Of a stretch of DNA of 62,242 nucleotides, positions 54,381 through 62,242 are shown in pieces. The stretch's first letter is position 1; each line of letters begins with the position of its first letter. The translations under genes were made by a program, and so were the position numbers. The notes beneath the pieces are model-generated. The model worked only from the letters and a program-made list of their open reading frames with translations, was not told where the DNA came from and ran no database searches. The DNA comes from Pseudomonadales bacterium (GTDB lineage Bacteria; Pseudomonadota; Gammaproteobacteria; Pseudomonadales; JAHRWD01): positions 1 to 62,242 of the forward strand of contig JAHRWD010000041.1 of assembly GCA_019090315.1 (NCBI GenBank), given 5' to 3'.

Positions 54381-54553
54381 TGAGGTATTTTCCGCAAAGA
54401 TTTTCGCAATTTCTCCCCGTTTTTTCTCCCCCCTTCTACCGCCATCAAATCTTCTTTCCTGTAGACCTGATCCCCTAAAGTTCTGTATCTTGGTCGCCTG
54501 TGTCTAAAAACAGGGGCTCTCAAACAAAAATAACAGGAGCACTCACAACCTAA

Positions 54554-56185
<1,632 letters not shown>

Positions 56186-56263
56186 GAATGAAATCATGCA
56201 GTAACAGGCGGATATAGTATCCTCGATAGTATGTTCGCCTGCGACGCATAGTACGAGAAGAAA

Positions 56264-56290
56264 ACAATAACAATAACAATAATAAAAATA
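56264..56290 (+). repeat. AT-rich simple repeat
   Basis: A run of AACAAT/AATAAC units (ACAATAACAATAACAAT then AATAAAAATAA) lies just upstream of the ribosome site of the small membrane-protein gene. Such A-rich unstructured leaders can enhance translation, and repeat-number change could vary expression; both are inferences. Confidence 0.6.
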
Positions 56291-56311
56291 AACATTAAGG
56301 GAATACTGAAA

Positions 56312-56722
56312 ATGAGTAAAGTTACAGAACTAACCGCAGCGCAAAAAGAACTTAAAGTTACAGATTACGGAAGCCGTTTTTTTGTCCTCGGGCAAGTTGG
56401 TGCCGTCATCGTTGTAATGACATCCCTGCATCCGTTTTTTGCACTATACAATATTCCAGCAGCGATCATGCTGACCCTCACAATCGTGTGGGACCTGTGG
56501 GAAAGCGCTAGTAAAAGTGCCAAAAAGATAATCGCGTTTGTATCGCTAGCTGCGGCTGTAGTTATCCAGATAAACAGCATCGGTAAATTTATTCTGCCGG
56601 AAGTAACTGATCCCGAGCTGGCCTATATGGCTACGATCACAATGGTCGGCGGTGCTATTGGTCATTTGATTATGATTATTGCTGCAATCCAGGGTTTAAA
56701 AGCCGTCAAATACATGGACTAG
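56312..56722 (+). CDS. Small four-helix membrane protein of unknown function
   Basis: 136 residues with four hydrophobic helices: GQVGAVIVVMTSLHPFFALY, IPAAIMLTLTIVWDLW, IIAFVSLAAAVVIQINSIGK and TITMVGGAIGHLIMIIAAIQ. No family is recognised. TTAAGGGAA precedes the ATG. It lies between a type I Baeyer-Villiger enzyme and an SDR on the same strand, so a role in substrate uptake or in membrane handling of the compound is possible but unsupported. Confidence 0.7.
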   Translation: MSKVTELTAAQKELKVTDYGSRFFVLGQVGAVIVVMTSLHPFFALYNIPAAIMLTLTIVWDLWESASKSAKKIIAFVSLAAAVVIQINSIGKFILPEVTDPELAYMATITMVGGAIGHLIMIIAAIQGLKAVKYMD

Positions 56723-56921
56723 TACTCCGACAAGGTTTGACAGTTGTTTGTGGCTGTATGTTTCCATTCGAGAAAATGCAGCCACAGCAAACCCTTTTGT
56801 TTTGATCTGATCTCGATAGACAAAGCCTCGCCCTAACTTGATCAGATAGCTATCCTCCGAATTAACCCTTACAGTTCCTACCTGGATTTGGATAAACACC
56901 GATAATAAGAGGAATCAAATA

Positions 56922-57692
56922 ATGTTTGATCTAACTGGAAAAGTAGCACTGATCACAGGTTCAAGTCGTGGCATCGGAAAAAGCATCGCACTTGAGATGG
57001 CGAAACGTGGCGCAAAGGTGGTGATTTCTGGTCGCAAAGCCGATGTTTGTAACGAGACTGCGCTAGAAATTAATATGGAAGTAGCTGAGGGTGGCGTGCA
57101 GATTGCTGTCGCGATCCCCTGCAATATATCCCACAAAGATCAGCTTCAACACCTTGTTGATGAAACCCGCAAAAAATTCGGCAAGATCGATATTCTCGTG
57201 TGTAATGCCGCTGTAAATCCCTACTTCGGCACCTCTGCAACTATTCCGGATGAAGCGTTTGATAAGGTTCTAAACGCCAATATAAAATCCAATCATTGGC
57301 TCTGCAACATGGTATTGCCAGACATGATCGAAAAACAGGATGGGGCAATAATTATCGTATCCTCAGTCGGTGGTTTTAAAGGATCGAAAATGTTGGGAAC
57401 CTACTCCATTTCAAAAGCAGCCGATATGCAGCTGGCTCGCAACCTGGCAGTTGAGCACGGCGAAAATAATATTCGCGCAAATACCATCGCCCCCGGCCTC
57501 ATCAAAACAGACTTTTCAAAAGCGCTTTGGCAAAACCCCGATGTATTACAAGCATCCCTGAAAAATGCGCCCTTGAAACGTATTGGTATGCCGGAAGATA
57601 TTGGCGGGCTGGCGGTTTTTCTTGCTTCGCGAGCGGGAAGTTTTATTACCGGGCAAACCATCACCGTAGATGGTGGATCAACCATCGCCTAA
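56922..57692 (+). CDS. Short-chain dehydrogenase/reductase in the monooxygenase cluster
   Basis: 256-residue classical SDR: ALITGSSRGIGKSIALEMAK (nucleotide site), VVISGRKAD, NAAVNP (the NNAG position reads C-N-A-A), catalytic Ser in IIVSSVGGFKG, Tyr/Lys in YSISKAADMQL, and the IAPGLIKTDFSK loop. TGQTITVDGGS is the usual C-terminal signature. A plausible job in this cluster is oxidation of a secondary alcohol to the ketone used by the monooxygenase, or the reverse. AAGAGGAA lies before the ATG. Confidence 0.9.
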   Translation: MFDLTGKVALITGSSRGIGKSIALEMAKRGAKVVISGRKADVCNETALEINMEVAEGGVQIAVAIPCNISHKDQLQHLVDETRKKFGKIDILVCNAAVNPYFGTSATIPDEAFDKVLNANIKSNHWLCNMVLPDMIEKQDGAIIIVSSVGGFKGSKMLGTYSISKAADMQLARNLAVEHGENNIRANTIAPGLIKTDFSKALWQNPDVLQASLKNAPLKRIGMPEDIGGLAVFLASRAGSFITGQTITVDGGSTIA

Positions 57693-57744
57693 CTGTTTGT
57701 TAGCCACTAGAAACCGATAGCCGAATCGAAAAAGGAGAACTGTC

Positions 57745-58944
57745 ATCAGTACGTTAACGGTCAAAGAGAATAGCTACGATTTTTCAGCTATGCACGATGC
57801 GATTCAAAAATATGTCGATATGAATATTTTGAGTGGTGCATCCGCAGTGGTGATTAAAGACAATGAAATTGTTGACCTCAAAATGTGGGGGCAAATGGAT
57901 ATGGAGCAGGGCAAGCCTATGCGGCCCGATACCATCTTCCGTATTTTTTCCAATACCAAAAAAGTAATTTCCGTTGCGGCGATGATGTTGTACGAACAGG
58001 GTTTGTTCAGCCTGGATGATCCCCTCGAAAAATATATTCCCGCCTTTAAAAATTTGCGAGTTTTAAAAAAAGGAGCAGACGATCCATCACAAACCGAACC
58101 GTTAAATAGCTCGCCGACGGTTAGGCAATTGATGTGTCACAACGCCGGATTTTCCTATGGGATTTTTATGGAGTCTCCGGTTGATGCACTCTACCTTGAG
58201 AAAAACGTACTGGATTCGGATAGCACCCTTGAACAAATGGTAGAAAAGTTAGCGGATATTCCGTTAGCAAACCAACCTGGAGTGCGATGGCAGTACAGCG
58301 TATCAGTGGATGTTTTAGGGCGACTGGTTGAGATCTGGTCTGGCCAACCCCTGGATAAATTCCTTCAAGAAAATATCTTCGCGCCGCTAGGTATGAATGA
58401 TACCGGGTTCTATGTCCCACCAGAAAATCATCACAGGTTTGCTGCCAACTACGTGCCGGTAAATCCGCTTGATCCGATGGAGAGTGGATTAAACCTCTCG
58501 CCGGAACACCCCATTGGCGGAACCACCACACGCAAAAAGTTTTTCTCCGGCGGAGCAGGCTTGGTTTCAACCCTGGGGGATTACACCAGGTTTATACAGA
58601 TGCTAATCGGAAAGGGCGAATTCCAGGCTGTGCGAATTTTAAAACCTGAAACCGTAAAACTGATGCATACCAACCAACTACCCGAAGGCCTGGGTTTGGT
58701 ACTACCAAGCTGGCCAATGGAGAATACCGGCTTCGGAATTGGGCTGGCGGTTAAAAGTGCCCCTGGGCAGGGTGAACCCGATGCGGTTACCGGCGAGTAT
58801 CACTGGGGTGGGCTTGCAGGAACCCATTCCTGGGTCTCGCCAGAGGCTGGAATTGCTGGGATTATATTTACTCAACGATTGCCTGGTTTTTTTCATCCAT
58901 TTAGTCATGACTTTAAGCGGTTGGTATACGAAGCGTTTGCGTAG
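57745..58944 (+). CDS. Beta-lactamase-fold serine hydrolase (EstB-like) with ATC start
   Basis: About 400 residues of the class C beta-lactamase/esterase fold. Nucleophile and base are in FRIFSNTKKVIS (S-x-x-K), the second motif Tyr is in WQYSVSVDVLG, and the third motif is the esterase-type WGGLAGTHSWVSPE instead of KTG, so ester cleavage is more likely than antibiotic resistance. The first ATG (57790) has no ribosome site. A strong one (AAGGAG, 57732-57737) lies 7 bases before an in-frame ATC at 57745, and the frame is stop-bounded just upstream (TAG 57718) with no ATG, GTG or TTG between. The likely N-terminus is therefore ATC AGT ACG TTA. The enzyme could hydrolyse the ester made by the neighbouring monooxygenases. 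Confidence 0.85.
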   Translation: MSTLTVKENSYDFSAMHDAIQKYVDMNILSGASAVVIKDNEIVDLKMWGQMDMEQGKPMRPDTIFRIFSNTKKVISVAAMMLYEQGLFSLDDPLEKYIPAFKNLRVLKKGADDPSQTEPLNSSPTVRQLMCHNAGFSYGIFMESPVDALYLEKNVLDSDSTLEQMVEKLADIPLANQPGVRWQYSVSVDVLGRLVEIWSGQPLDKFLQENIFAPLGMNDTGFYVPPENHHRFAANYVPVNPLDPMESGLNLSPEHPIGGTTTRKKFFSGGAGLVSTLGDYTRFIQMLIGKGEFQAVRILKPETVKLMHTNQLPEGLGLVLPSWPMENTGFGIGLAVKSAPGQGEPDAVTGEYHWGGLAGTHSWVSPEAGIAGIIFTQRLPGFFHPFSHDFKRLVYEAFA

Positions 58945-58981
58945 GCAATAGTTGCCGCAGGTTAATTTGACGGGGGAATCT

Positions 58982-59425
58982 GTGGTGAAAGAAACCGAAT
59001 TTACAGGATGTAAATTGGCTTACATTTTTGATGGAAAACTACTTGTCTATAAACGTGATGAACGTTCAGATATTCCTTTTTCCGGGCAATGGGATTTTCC
59101 CGGCGGAGGACGGGAAGGAGCTGAAACACCAGAGCAGTGTGTTTTGCGCGAGCTAAATGAAGAGTTCTCAATTTCACTCGATGAATCACGGCTTATCTAT
59201 CGCAAGCAATATACAAATCACTCCGGTACTGGAGTTTCATTTTTCTTTGTGGCTCAGGCTGAAGTATCAGAAATTGACAACATCTCTTTTGGTGACGAGG
59301 GTCAGTATTGGGTGTTAATGCCAATCCAGGAATTTATTGATCACCCTGAAGGCGTGCCGTTCTTAAAATCCCGGCTCGTGGGATATCTACAAGCTTCTCA
59401 ATATGAATACTGCCGGAGCTATTAG
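58982..59425 (+). CDS. NUDIX hydrolase
   Basis: 147 residues. The Nudix box reads GGREGAETPEQCVLRELNEE (about 40-60), with the Gx5Ex7RExxEE pattern intact, so Mg2+-dependent cleavage of a nucleoside diphosphate-linked compound is expected. The start is GTG at 58982, where GGGGGAA lies 5 bases upstream; a second GTG follows directly. An upstream TTG has no ribosome site. It resembles the MutT/YmdB-like small housecleaning enzymes, but the substrate is not readable. It lies 37 bases after the serine hydrolase. Confidence 0.87.
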   Translation: MVKETEFTGCKLAYIFDGKLLVYKRDERSDIPFSGQWDFPGGGREGAETPEQCVLRELNEEFSISLDESRLIYRKQYTNHSGTGVSFFFVAQAEVSEIDNISFGDEGQYWVLMPIQEFIDHPEGVPFLKSRLVGYLQASQYEYCRSY

Positions 59426-59481
59426 CTGTACAGGTCAAATAACTTACCGAAGCTTGGTTCAAGCTGAGAGGGTTTAGATTA

Positions 59482-60129
59482 ATGAAAGAGTACTATCAAC
59501 AACGCGCCCCAGTCTATGATCGCGTCTACTCCTATCCTGAGCGACAGGATGATTTACGAGAGCTTGAAGAATATATCCCCGCCCAGTTTGATAGGTTAGA
59601 CATTATTGAGGTGGCTGCGGGCACCGGGTACTGGACACAGTTTATCTGCAAAAAAGCCAGGTCGATCCTGTCAACGGATATCACCCCTGAAGCGCTGGTA
59701 CAGATAAATAATCGAGCCGGCGATATGCAAAACGTGACCACCAAAATAGTGGATGCGTATTCGCTCGACTCACCTGAATTGGGTGCAAACCGGAAGTCTA
59801 ATGGAGCATTTGCGGGCCTGTGGTATTCACATATCCCGGTTCGAGACATACCAAAGTTCTACCAATCTTTGCATGGCTGTTTAGCGCCGGGCGCTACCGT
59901 GGTGTTTATCGATAACTCATCTGCCCAATGCGATCGATTGCCGTTAAGTCATACGGATCAGGATGGCAATACATACCAGGATAGAGAGCTGGACGACGCT
60001 ACGGTACACCGCGTGTTAAAGAATTTTCCAACCGAAACGCAACTGATTGAATCCGCATCAAGCTATGGCGAAAACTTTATTTATATCGAATATCAAAATT
60101 TTTGGCTATTTCAATATGCAGCGGTGTAG
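59482..60129 (+). CDS. Class I SAM-dependent methyltransferase
   Basis: 215 residues. It begins MKEYYQQRAPVYDRVY, a common opening of this group; the SAM site IIEVAAGTGYWTQF (about 38-51) and STDITPEAL follow; FAGLWYSHIPVRDIPKFYQS corresponds to motif IV/V and LAPGATVVFIDNS to the late strand. The substrate is unknown. It is the last plus-strand gene of the oxygenase region, 56 bases after the NUDIX gene. Confidence 0.83.
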   Translation: MKEYYQQRAPVYDRVYSYPERQDDLRELEEYIPAQFDRLDIIEVAAGTGYWTQFICKKARSILSTDITPEALVQINNRAGDMQNVTTKIVDAYSLDSPELGANRKSNGAFAGLWYSHIPVRDIPKFYQSLHGCLAPGATVVFIDNSSAQCDRLPLSHTDQDGNTYQDRELDDATVHRVLKNFPTETQLIESASSYGENFIYIEYQNFWLFQYAAV

Positions 60130-60187
60130 ACGCTCAATAGTGAGTATCAAATTCGATTGATCCATCCCGTCAGGTCTGACGACCAAA

Positions 60188-60676
60188 CTACTCACCCACT
60201 CGCATGATTCCAATGATATACAGTAACGCCGCCGCCGTGGCCGCCAGCCCCCTAACATGGTTCCACATGACCCATCGGTCCAGGTAGTGATTCCAGACGT
60301 CTTCACTGATCGGGTCTTTAGAGGATAGGGCCGCCAGTTGATCGTTCAAGGGAACGTTGGTAAATGCCGTAACAAAAAAACTGCCTGCAATATAAAACAC
60401 GGCCCCAGCCAGGAAGAAGATCGCCGAAGGATAATTCCAACGAAACAGCGCAACCCCAATCATGCAGAGTGAAAGCACCACGGTTCCCATAAACACGCCC
60501 ATGAACGCGGGATTTATTGCCACAATGTTGATCGACTGCATTGCGGCAATGCCTTCCGAGAAGGGCAACTGGGCCAGGGCCTTCATCACAAAGTTTGAAA
60601 ACGCAAAGAAGATCCCTCCTGCCAATGCAGACCCGAGCGCTGCCAGTATTCCAATGCTTAGAGTCAGCTGTTCCAT
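60188..60676 (-). CDS. DUF1772 membrane protein
   Basis: 162 residues with four membrane helices: LTLSIGILAALGSALAGGIF, AINPAFMGVFMGTVVLSLCM, AIFFLAGAVFYIAGSFFVTA and GLAATAAALLYIIGIM. The motif FTNVPLNDQLAAL followed by WNHYLDRWVMWNHVRGLAA is the DUF1772 (anthrone-oxygenase-like) signature. Fungal relatives oxidise anthrones in polyketide synthesis; bacterial members are uncharacterised. The start overlaps the stop of the preceding NmrA-like gene (TAATG), so the two are co-translated. Confidence 0.85.
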   Translation of the reverse strand: MEQLTLSIGILAALGSALAGGIFFAFSNFVMKALAQLPFSEGIAAMQSINIVAINPAFMGVFMGTVVLSLCMIGVALFRWNYPSAIFFLAGAVFYIAGSFFVTAFTNVPLNDQLAALSSKDPISEDVWNHYLDRWVMWNHVRGLAATAAALLYIIGIMRVGE

Positions 60677-61551
60677 TACGCTATCCCTGTCTGATCTATT
60701 GAAGGCAGATCCCAAACACCTGACTCAGCGGTCTGGCGTGCGTACTCGGCGAAATCCCTCGGTTGTCGTCCCAGCGCACGTTGCACGCCATAACAGAGGT
60801 AAGAGTTTCTGCCATCCAGTACTGTAGAAAACAGATAATCCAGTAACCAGATCGCGTCATCTGGAGCGCCAGCTTCTGCAAGCCCCTGTGCAAATGCCTC
60901 CCTCGGTATCTGGATATACTGAATTTCACGTTCGGTGGCCTGGGCTATCTCTGCGATTGCCTGCTCAAAAGTGAGCATTCGAGGGCCGGTCAGCTCGTAG
61001 ATCTGTCCCGCATGACCATCTTCGGTTAGCGCAGCAAATGCGACATCTGCAATATCGTCGGCATCGACGAACGGTTCCGGGACATCCCCCGCTGGTAGCG
61101 TGACTGCACCTGCTAATACCATGTCGATAAACTCTCCCTCGGAGAAATTCTGGCTGAACCAGCTGGAGCGAACCACGGTCCACTCGATACCTGACTTTTG
61201 AACGATGCGTTCGGACCGCTGCGCTTCCTCTTCACCGCGACCGGATAATAGAACGATCCGCCGAACACTTTGCTTCACCGCTTTTTCTACAAAGGCTTGG
61301 ATCGAATCGGCGGCTCCGGGGATCGCCAGGTCTGGTGCATAGCTTAGATACACGGTTGTAACTCCCTTAAGCACGCTGTTCCAGTTGCTCTCATCTGCCC
61401 AATCGAACGCAGGTGTGGCGGACCGGCAGGCGATGCGCGTGGGTACACCCTGGCTTACCAGCCTTTCAGCAATTCGGCGACCAGTCTTGCCGGTTCCGCC
61501 AAGCACAAGGGTGAGTCCGTTTGAGTTTTTATTGCTGTTCATCTGTTTCAT
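60676..61551 (-). CDS. NmrA-like NAD(P)-binding protein
   Basis: 291 residues of the atypical SDR/NmrA type. Nucleotide loop LVLGGTGKTGRRIAERLVSQ (about 12-31), IACRSATPAFDWAD, VVRSSWFSQNFSEGEFIDMV and PFVDADDIADVAFAAL are all conserved. Such proteins act as NADPH-dependent reductases or redox sensors. The ATG is set by CAGGAG 6 bases upstream. It is the first gene of a two-gene operon with DUF1772, divergent from a TetR regulator that likely represses it. Confidence 0.87.
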   Translation of the reverse strand: MKQMNSNKNSNGLTLVLGGTGKTGRRIAERLVSQGVPTRIACRSATPAFDWADESNWNSVLKGVTTVYLSYAPDLAIPGAADSIQAFVEKAVKQSVRRIVLLSGRGEEEAQRSERIVQKSGIEWTVVRSSWFSQNFSEGEFIDMVLAGAVTLPAGDVPEPFVDADDIADVAFAALTEDGHAGQIYELTGPRMLTFEQAIAEIAQATEREIQYIQIPREAFAQGLAEAGAPDDAIWLLDYLFSTVLDGRNSYLCYGVQRALGRQPRDFAEYARQTAESGVWDLPSIDQTGIA

Positions 61552-61589
61552 GGGTTTCTCCTGATTAATATTCTTGCTTTGAACGCTGC

Positions 61590-61604
61590 TTGACACAGTG
61601 TCAA
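61590..61604. promoter_or_regulatory. Probable TetR-regulator operator (perfect palindrome)
   Basis: TTGACACAGTGTCAA is a perfect 7-1-7 palindrome between the divergent nmrA-like and tetR genes, overlapping a possible -35 box (TTGACA). Such placement is typical of a TetR-family autorepressor site. Confidence 0.75.
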
Positions 61605-61632
61605 TTGACGAGATGTAGACGGTAAGGTAAGG

Positions 61633-61647
61633 TTTACACTATGTCAA
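61633..61647. promoter_or_regulatory. Second, degenerate operator copy over the tetR start
   Basis: TTTACACTATGTCAA matches the upstream palindrome at 12 of 15 positions and includes the tetR start codon (61641). Binding here would directly block tetR expression. Confidence 0.55.
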
Positions 61648-62234
61648 GTAAAAATATTGAAACCCGCACACGCATCCTGGATTCGACGGTACGTATGCTC
61701 GAAGAGCATGGGGGGCGAGGTGTCCGGATGGGAGATATCGCCAAAGAAACGGGGATCTCTCGCCAGGCGGTCTACCTGCATTTTGCGTCACGCACCGAGT
61801 TGCTGGTCGCGGCAACTCGGCATCTGGATGAGATTCTTGATCTGGATAGCCGGCTTGCACCATCAAGAGCGGCAACGACCGGTATCGAGCGCCTTGCGTT
61901 ATATATCGATCACTGGGGGCGCTATATTCCGGATATCTATGGGGTTGCCAAAGCACTTTTGTTGGCACGGGATACTGATGACGCAGCTGCTACCGCCTGG
62001 AATGACCGCATGCAAGCGATGCGTGATGGTTGCCGCGCAGCCATTGAATTGCTGCACTCAGATGGTGATCTCGCAACGGAATGGACACCTCAGACAGCTA
62101 CGGATGCATTATGGACAATGCTATTGGTGCCAAATTGGGAAAATCTCACCCAGGAGTGTGGGTGGTCGACACCTCAGTATGTTGACTGGATGACGACTGT
62201 TGCGAAGCGGACGTTTATCGGTGGGCCAGATTGA
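61641..62234 (+). CDS. TetR-family transcriptional regulator
   Basis: 197 residues. The N-terminal helix-turn-helix is clear: RTRILDSTVRMLEEHGGRGV, MGDIAKETGISRQAVYLHFA, SRTELLVAATRHLD. The ligand-binding helical C-domain (YIDHWGRYIPDIYGVAKALL, WTPQTATDALWTMLLVPNWE) has no named subfamily. It reads away from the NmrA/DUF1772 pair, and the shared 89-base promoter region has two related palindromic sites, so it most likely represses itself and that pair. The inducer is unknown. The gene is complete, ending 8 bases before the window edge. Confidence 0.92.
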   Translation: MSSKNIETRTRILDSTVRMLEEHGGRGVRMGDIAKETGISRQAVYLHFASRTELLVAATRHLDEILDLDSRLAPSRAATTGIERLALYIDHWGRYIPDIYGVAKALLLARDTDDAAATAWNDRMQAMRDGCRAAIELLHSDGDLATEWTPQTATDALWTMLLVPNWENLTQECGWSTPQYVDWMTTVAKRTFIGGPD

Positions 62235-62242
62235 GTCAAATC

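Noticed and set aside
56264..56290. AT-rich repeat as a CRISPR or iteron array
   Set aside because: It is too short and has no spacers or fixed units; it is a simple-sequence leader.
57790..58944. Serine hydrolase as a true class C beta-lactamase (resistance gene)
   Set aside because: The KTG motif is replaced by the esterase-type WGGLAGT and no export signal is seen; an esterase is more likely.

Overview
This 62-kb window is chromosomal DNA from a gammaproteobacterium. The evidence is a Pseudomonas-like pilG-pilH-pilI-pilJ-chpA-chpC chemosensory cluster, a divergent finR/fpr pair, a second EF-G of the fusA2 type, a Pseudomonas-type dapD, a short-spaced argA and a type I-E CRISPR array. Moderate GC and a mix of Baeyer-Villiger monooxygenases, SDRs and DUF1538 transporters fit a marine lineage (Cellvibrionales/Spongiibacteraceae-like), but that placement is an inference. 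No rRNA or tRNA gene was seen.

Layout. 1-640: the trailer end of a type I-E CRISPR array, cut by the left edge, with no cas genes in view. 641-1750: a scrap of gene debris, made of a frameshifted phage/mobile-element polyvalent-protein fragment and a chimeric antitoxin locus (a ParD head joined out of frame to a HicB body). 1759-6772: a methyltransferase, then amino-acid biosynthesis genes dapD, argA and ilvD. 7528-15984: a Pil-Chp type chemosensory cluster (two CheY-like regulators, two CheW-like adaptors, an MCP and a 1436-residue CheA hybrid) without pilK or chpB. 16227-19121: a large secreted orphan protein with two DUF1566-like domains. 19665-26070: a GFA-like zinc protein, an SDR, folA, a four-gene operon of two DUF1538 membrane proteins with a PII-like and a CBS protein, a DMT transporter, and a crotonase with a YkgJ-type cysteine-cluster protein. 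26216-32108: a soluble NAD-dependent, molybdenum formate dehydrogenase operon in which FdsG and FdsB are fused, followed by fdsA and fdhD. 32240-36019: a periplasmic binding-protein-like sensor protein and a PAS-rich hybrid histidine kinase. 36047-40433: finR/fpr with a Fur-like palindrome between them, then a YghU-type GST, a nitroreductase and an esterase.

40454-46989 (minus strand) is the most unusual block: a membrane-anchored von Willebrand A protein, a TolQ/ExbB-like proton channel subunit, two different ExbD/TolR proteins, a large periplasmic TPR protein and a MORN-type repeat lipoprotein. They are tightly packed and carry no TonB, TolA or Pal. This looks like a proton-motive-force-driven envelope machine of unknown job. 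fusA2 follows, with a strong terminator.

49567-62234: an M20 peptidase, then a plus-strand catabolic-looking cluster (DinB/TIGR03084 protein, two Baeyer-Villiger-type monooxygenases, a small membrane protein, an SDR and a beta-lactamase-fold esterase), which together could take an alcohol to a ketone, an ester and an acid. The serine hydrolase appears to start at an ATC codon. A NUDIX hydrolase and a methyltransferase follow. The window ends with a TetR regulator divergent from an NmrA/DUF1772 gene pair, with a perfect palindrome and a second degenerate copy between them that overlaps the tetR start codon.
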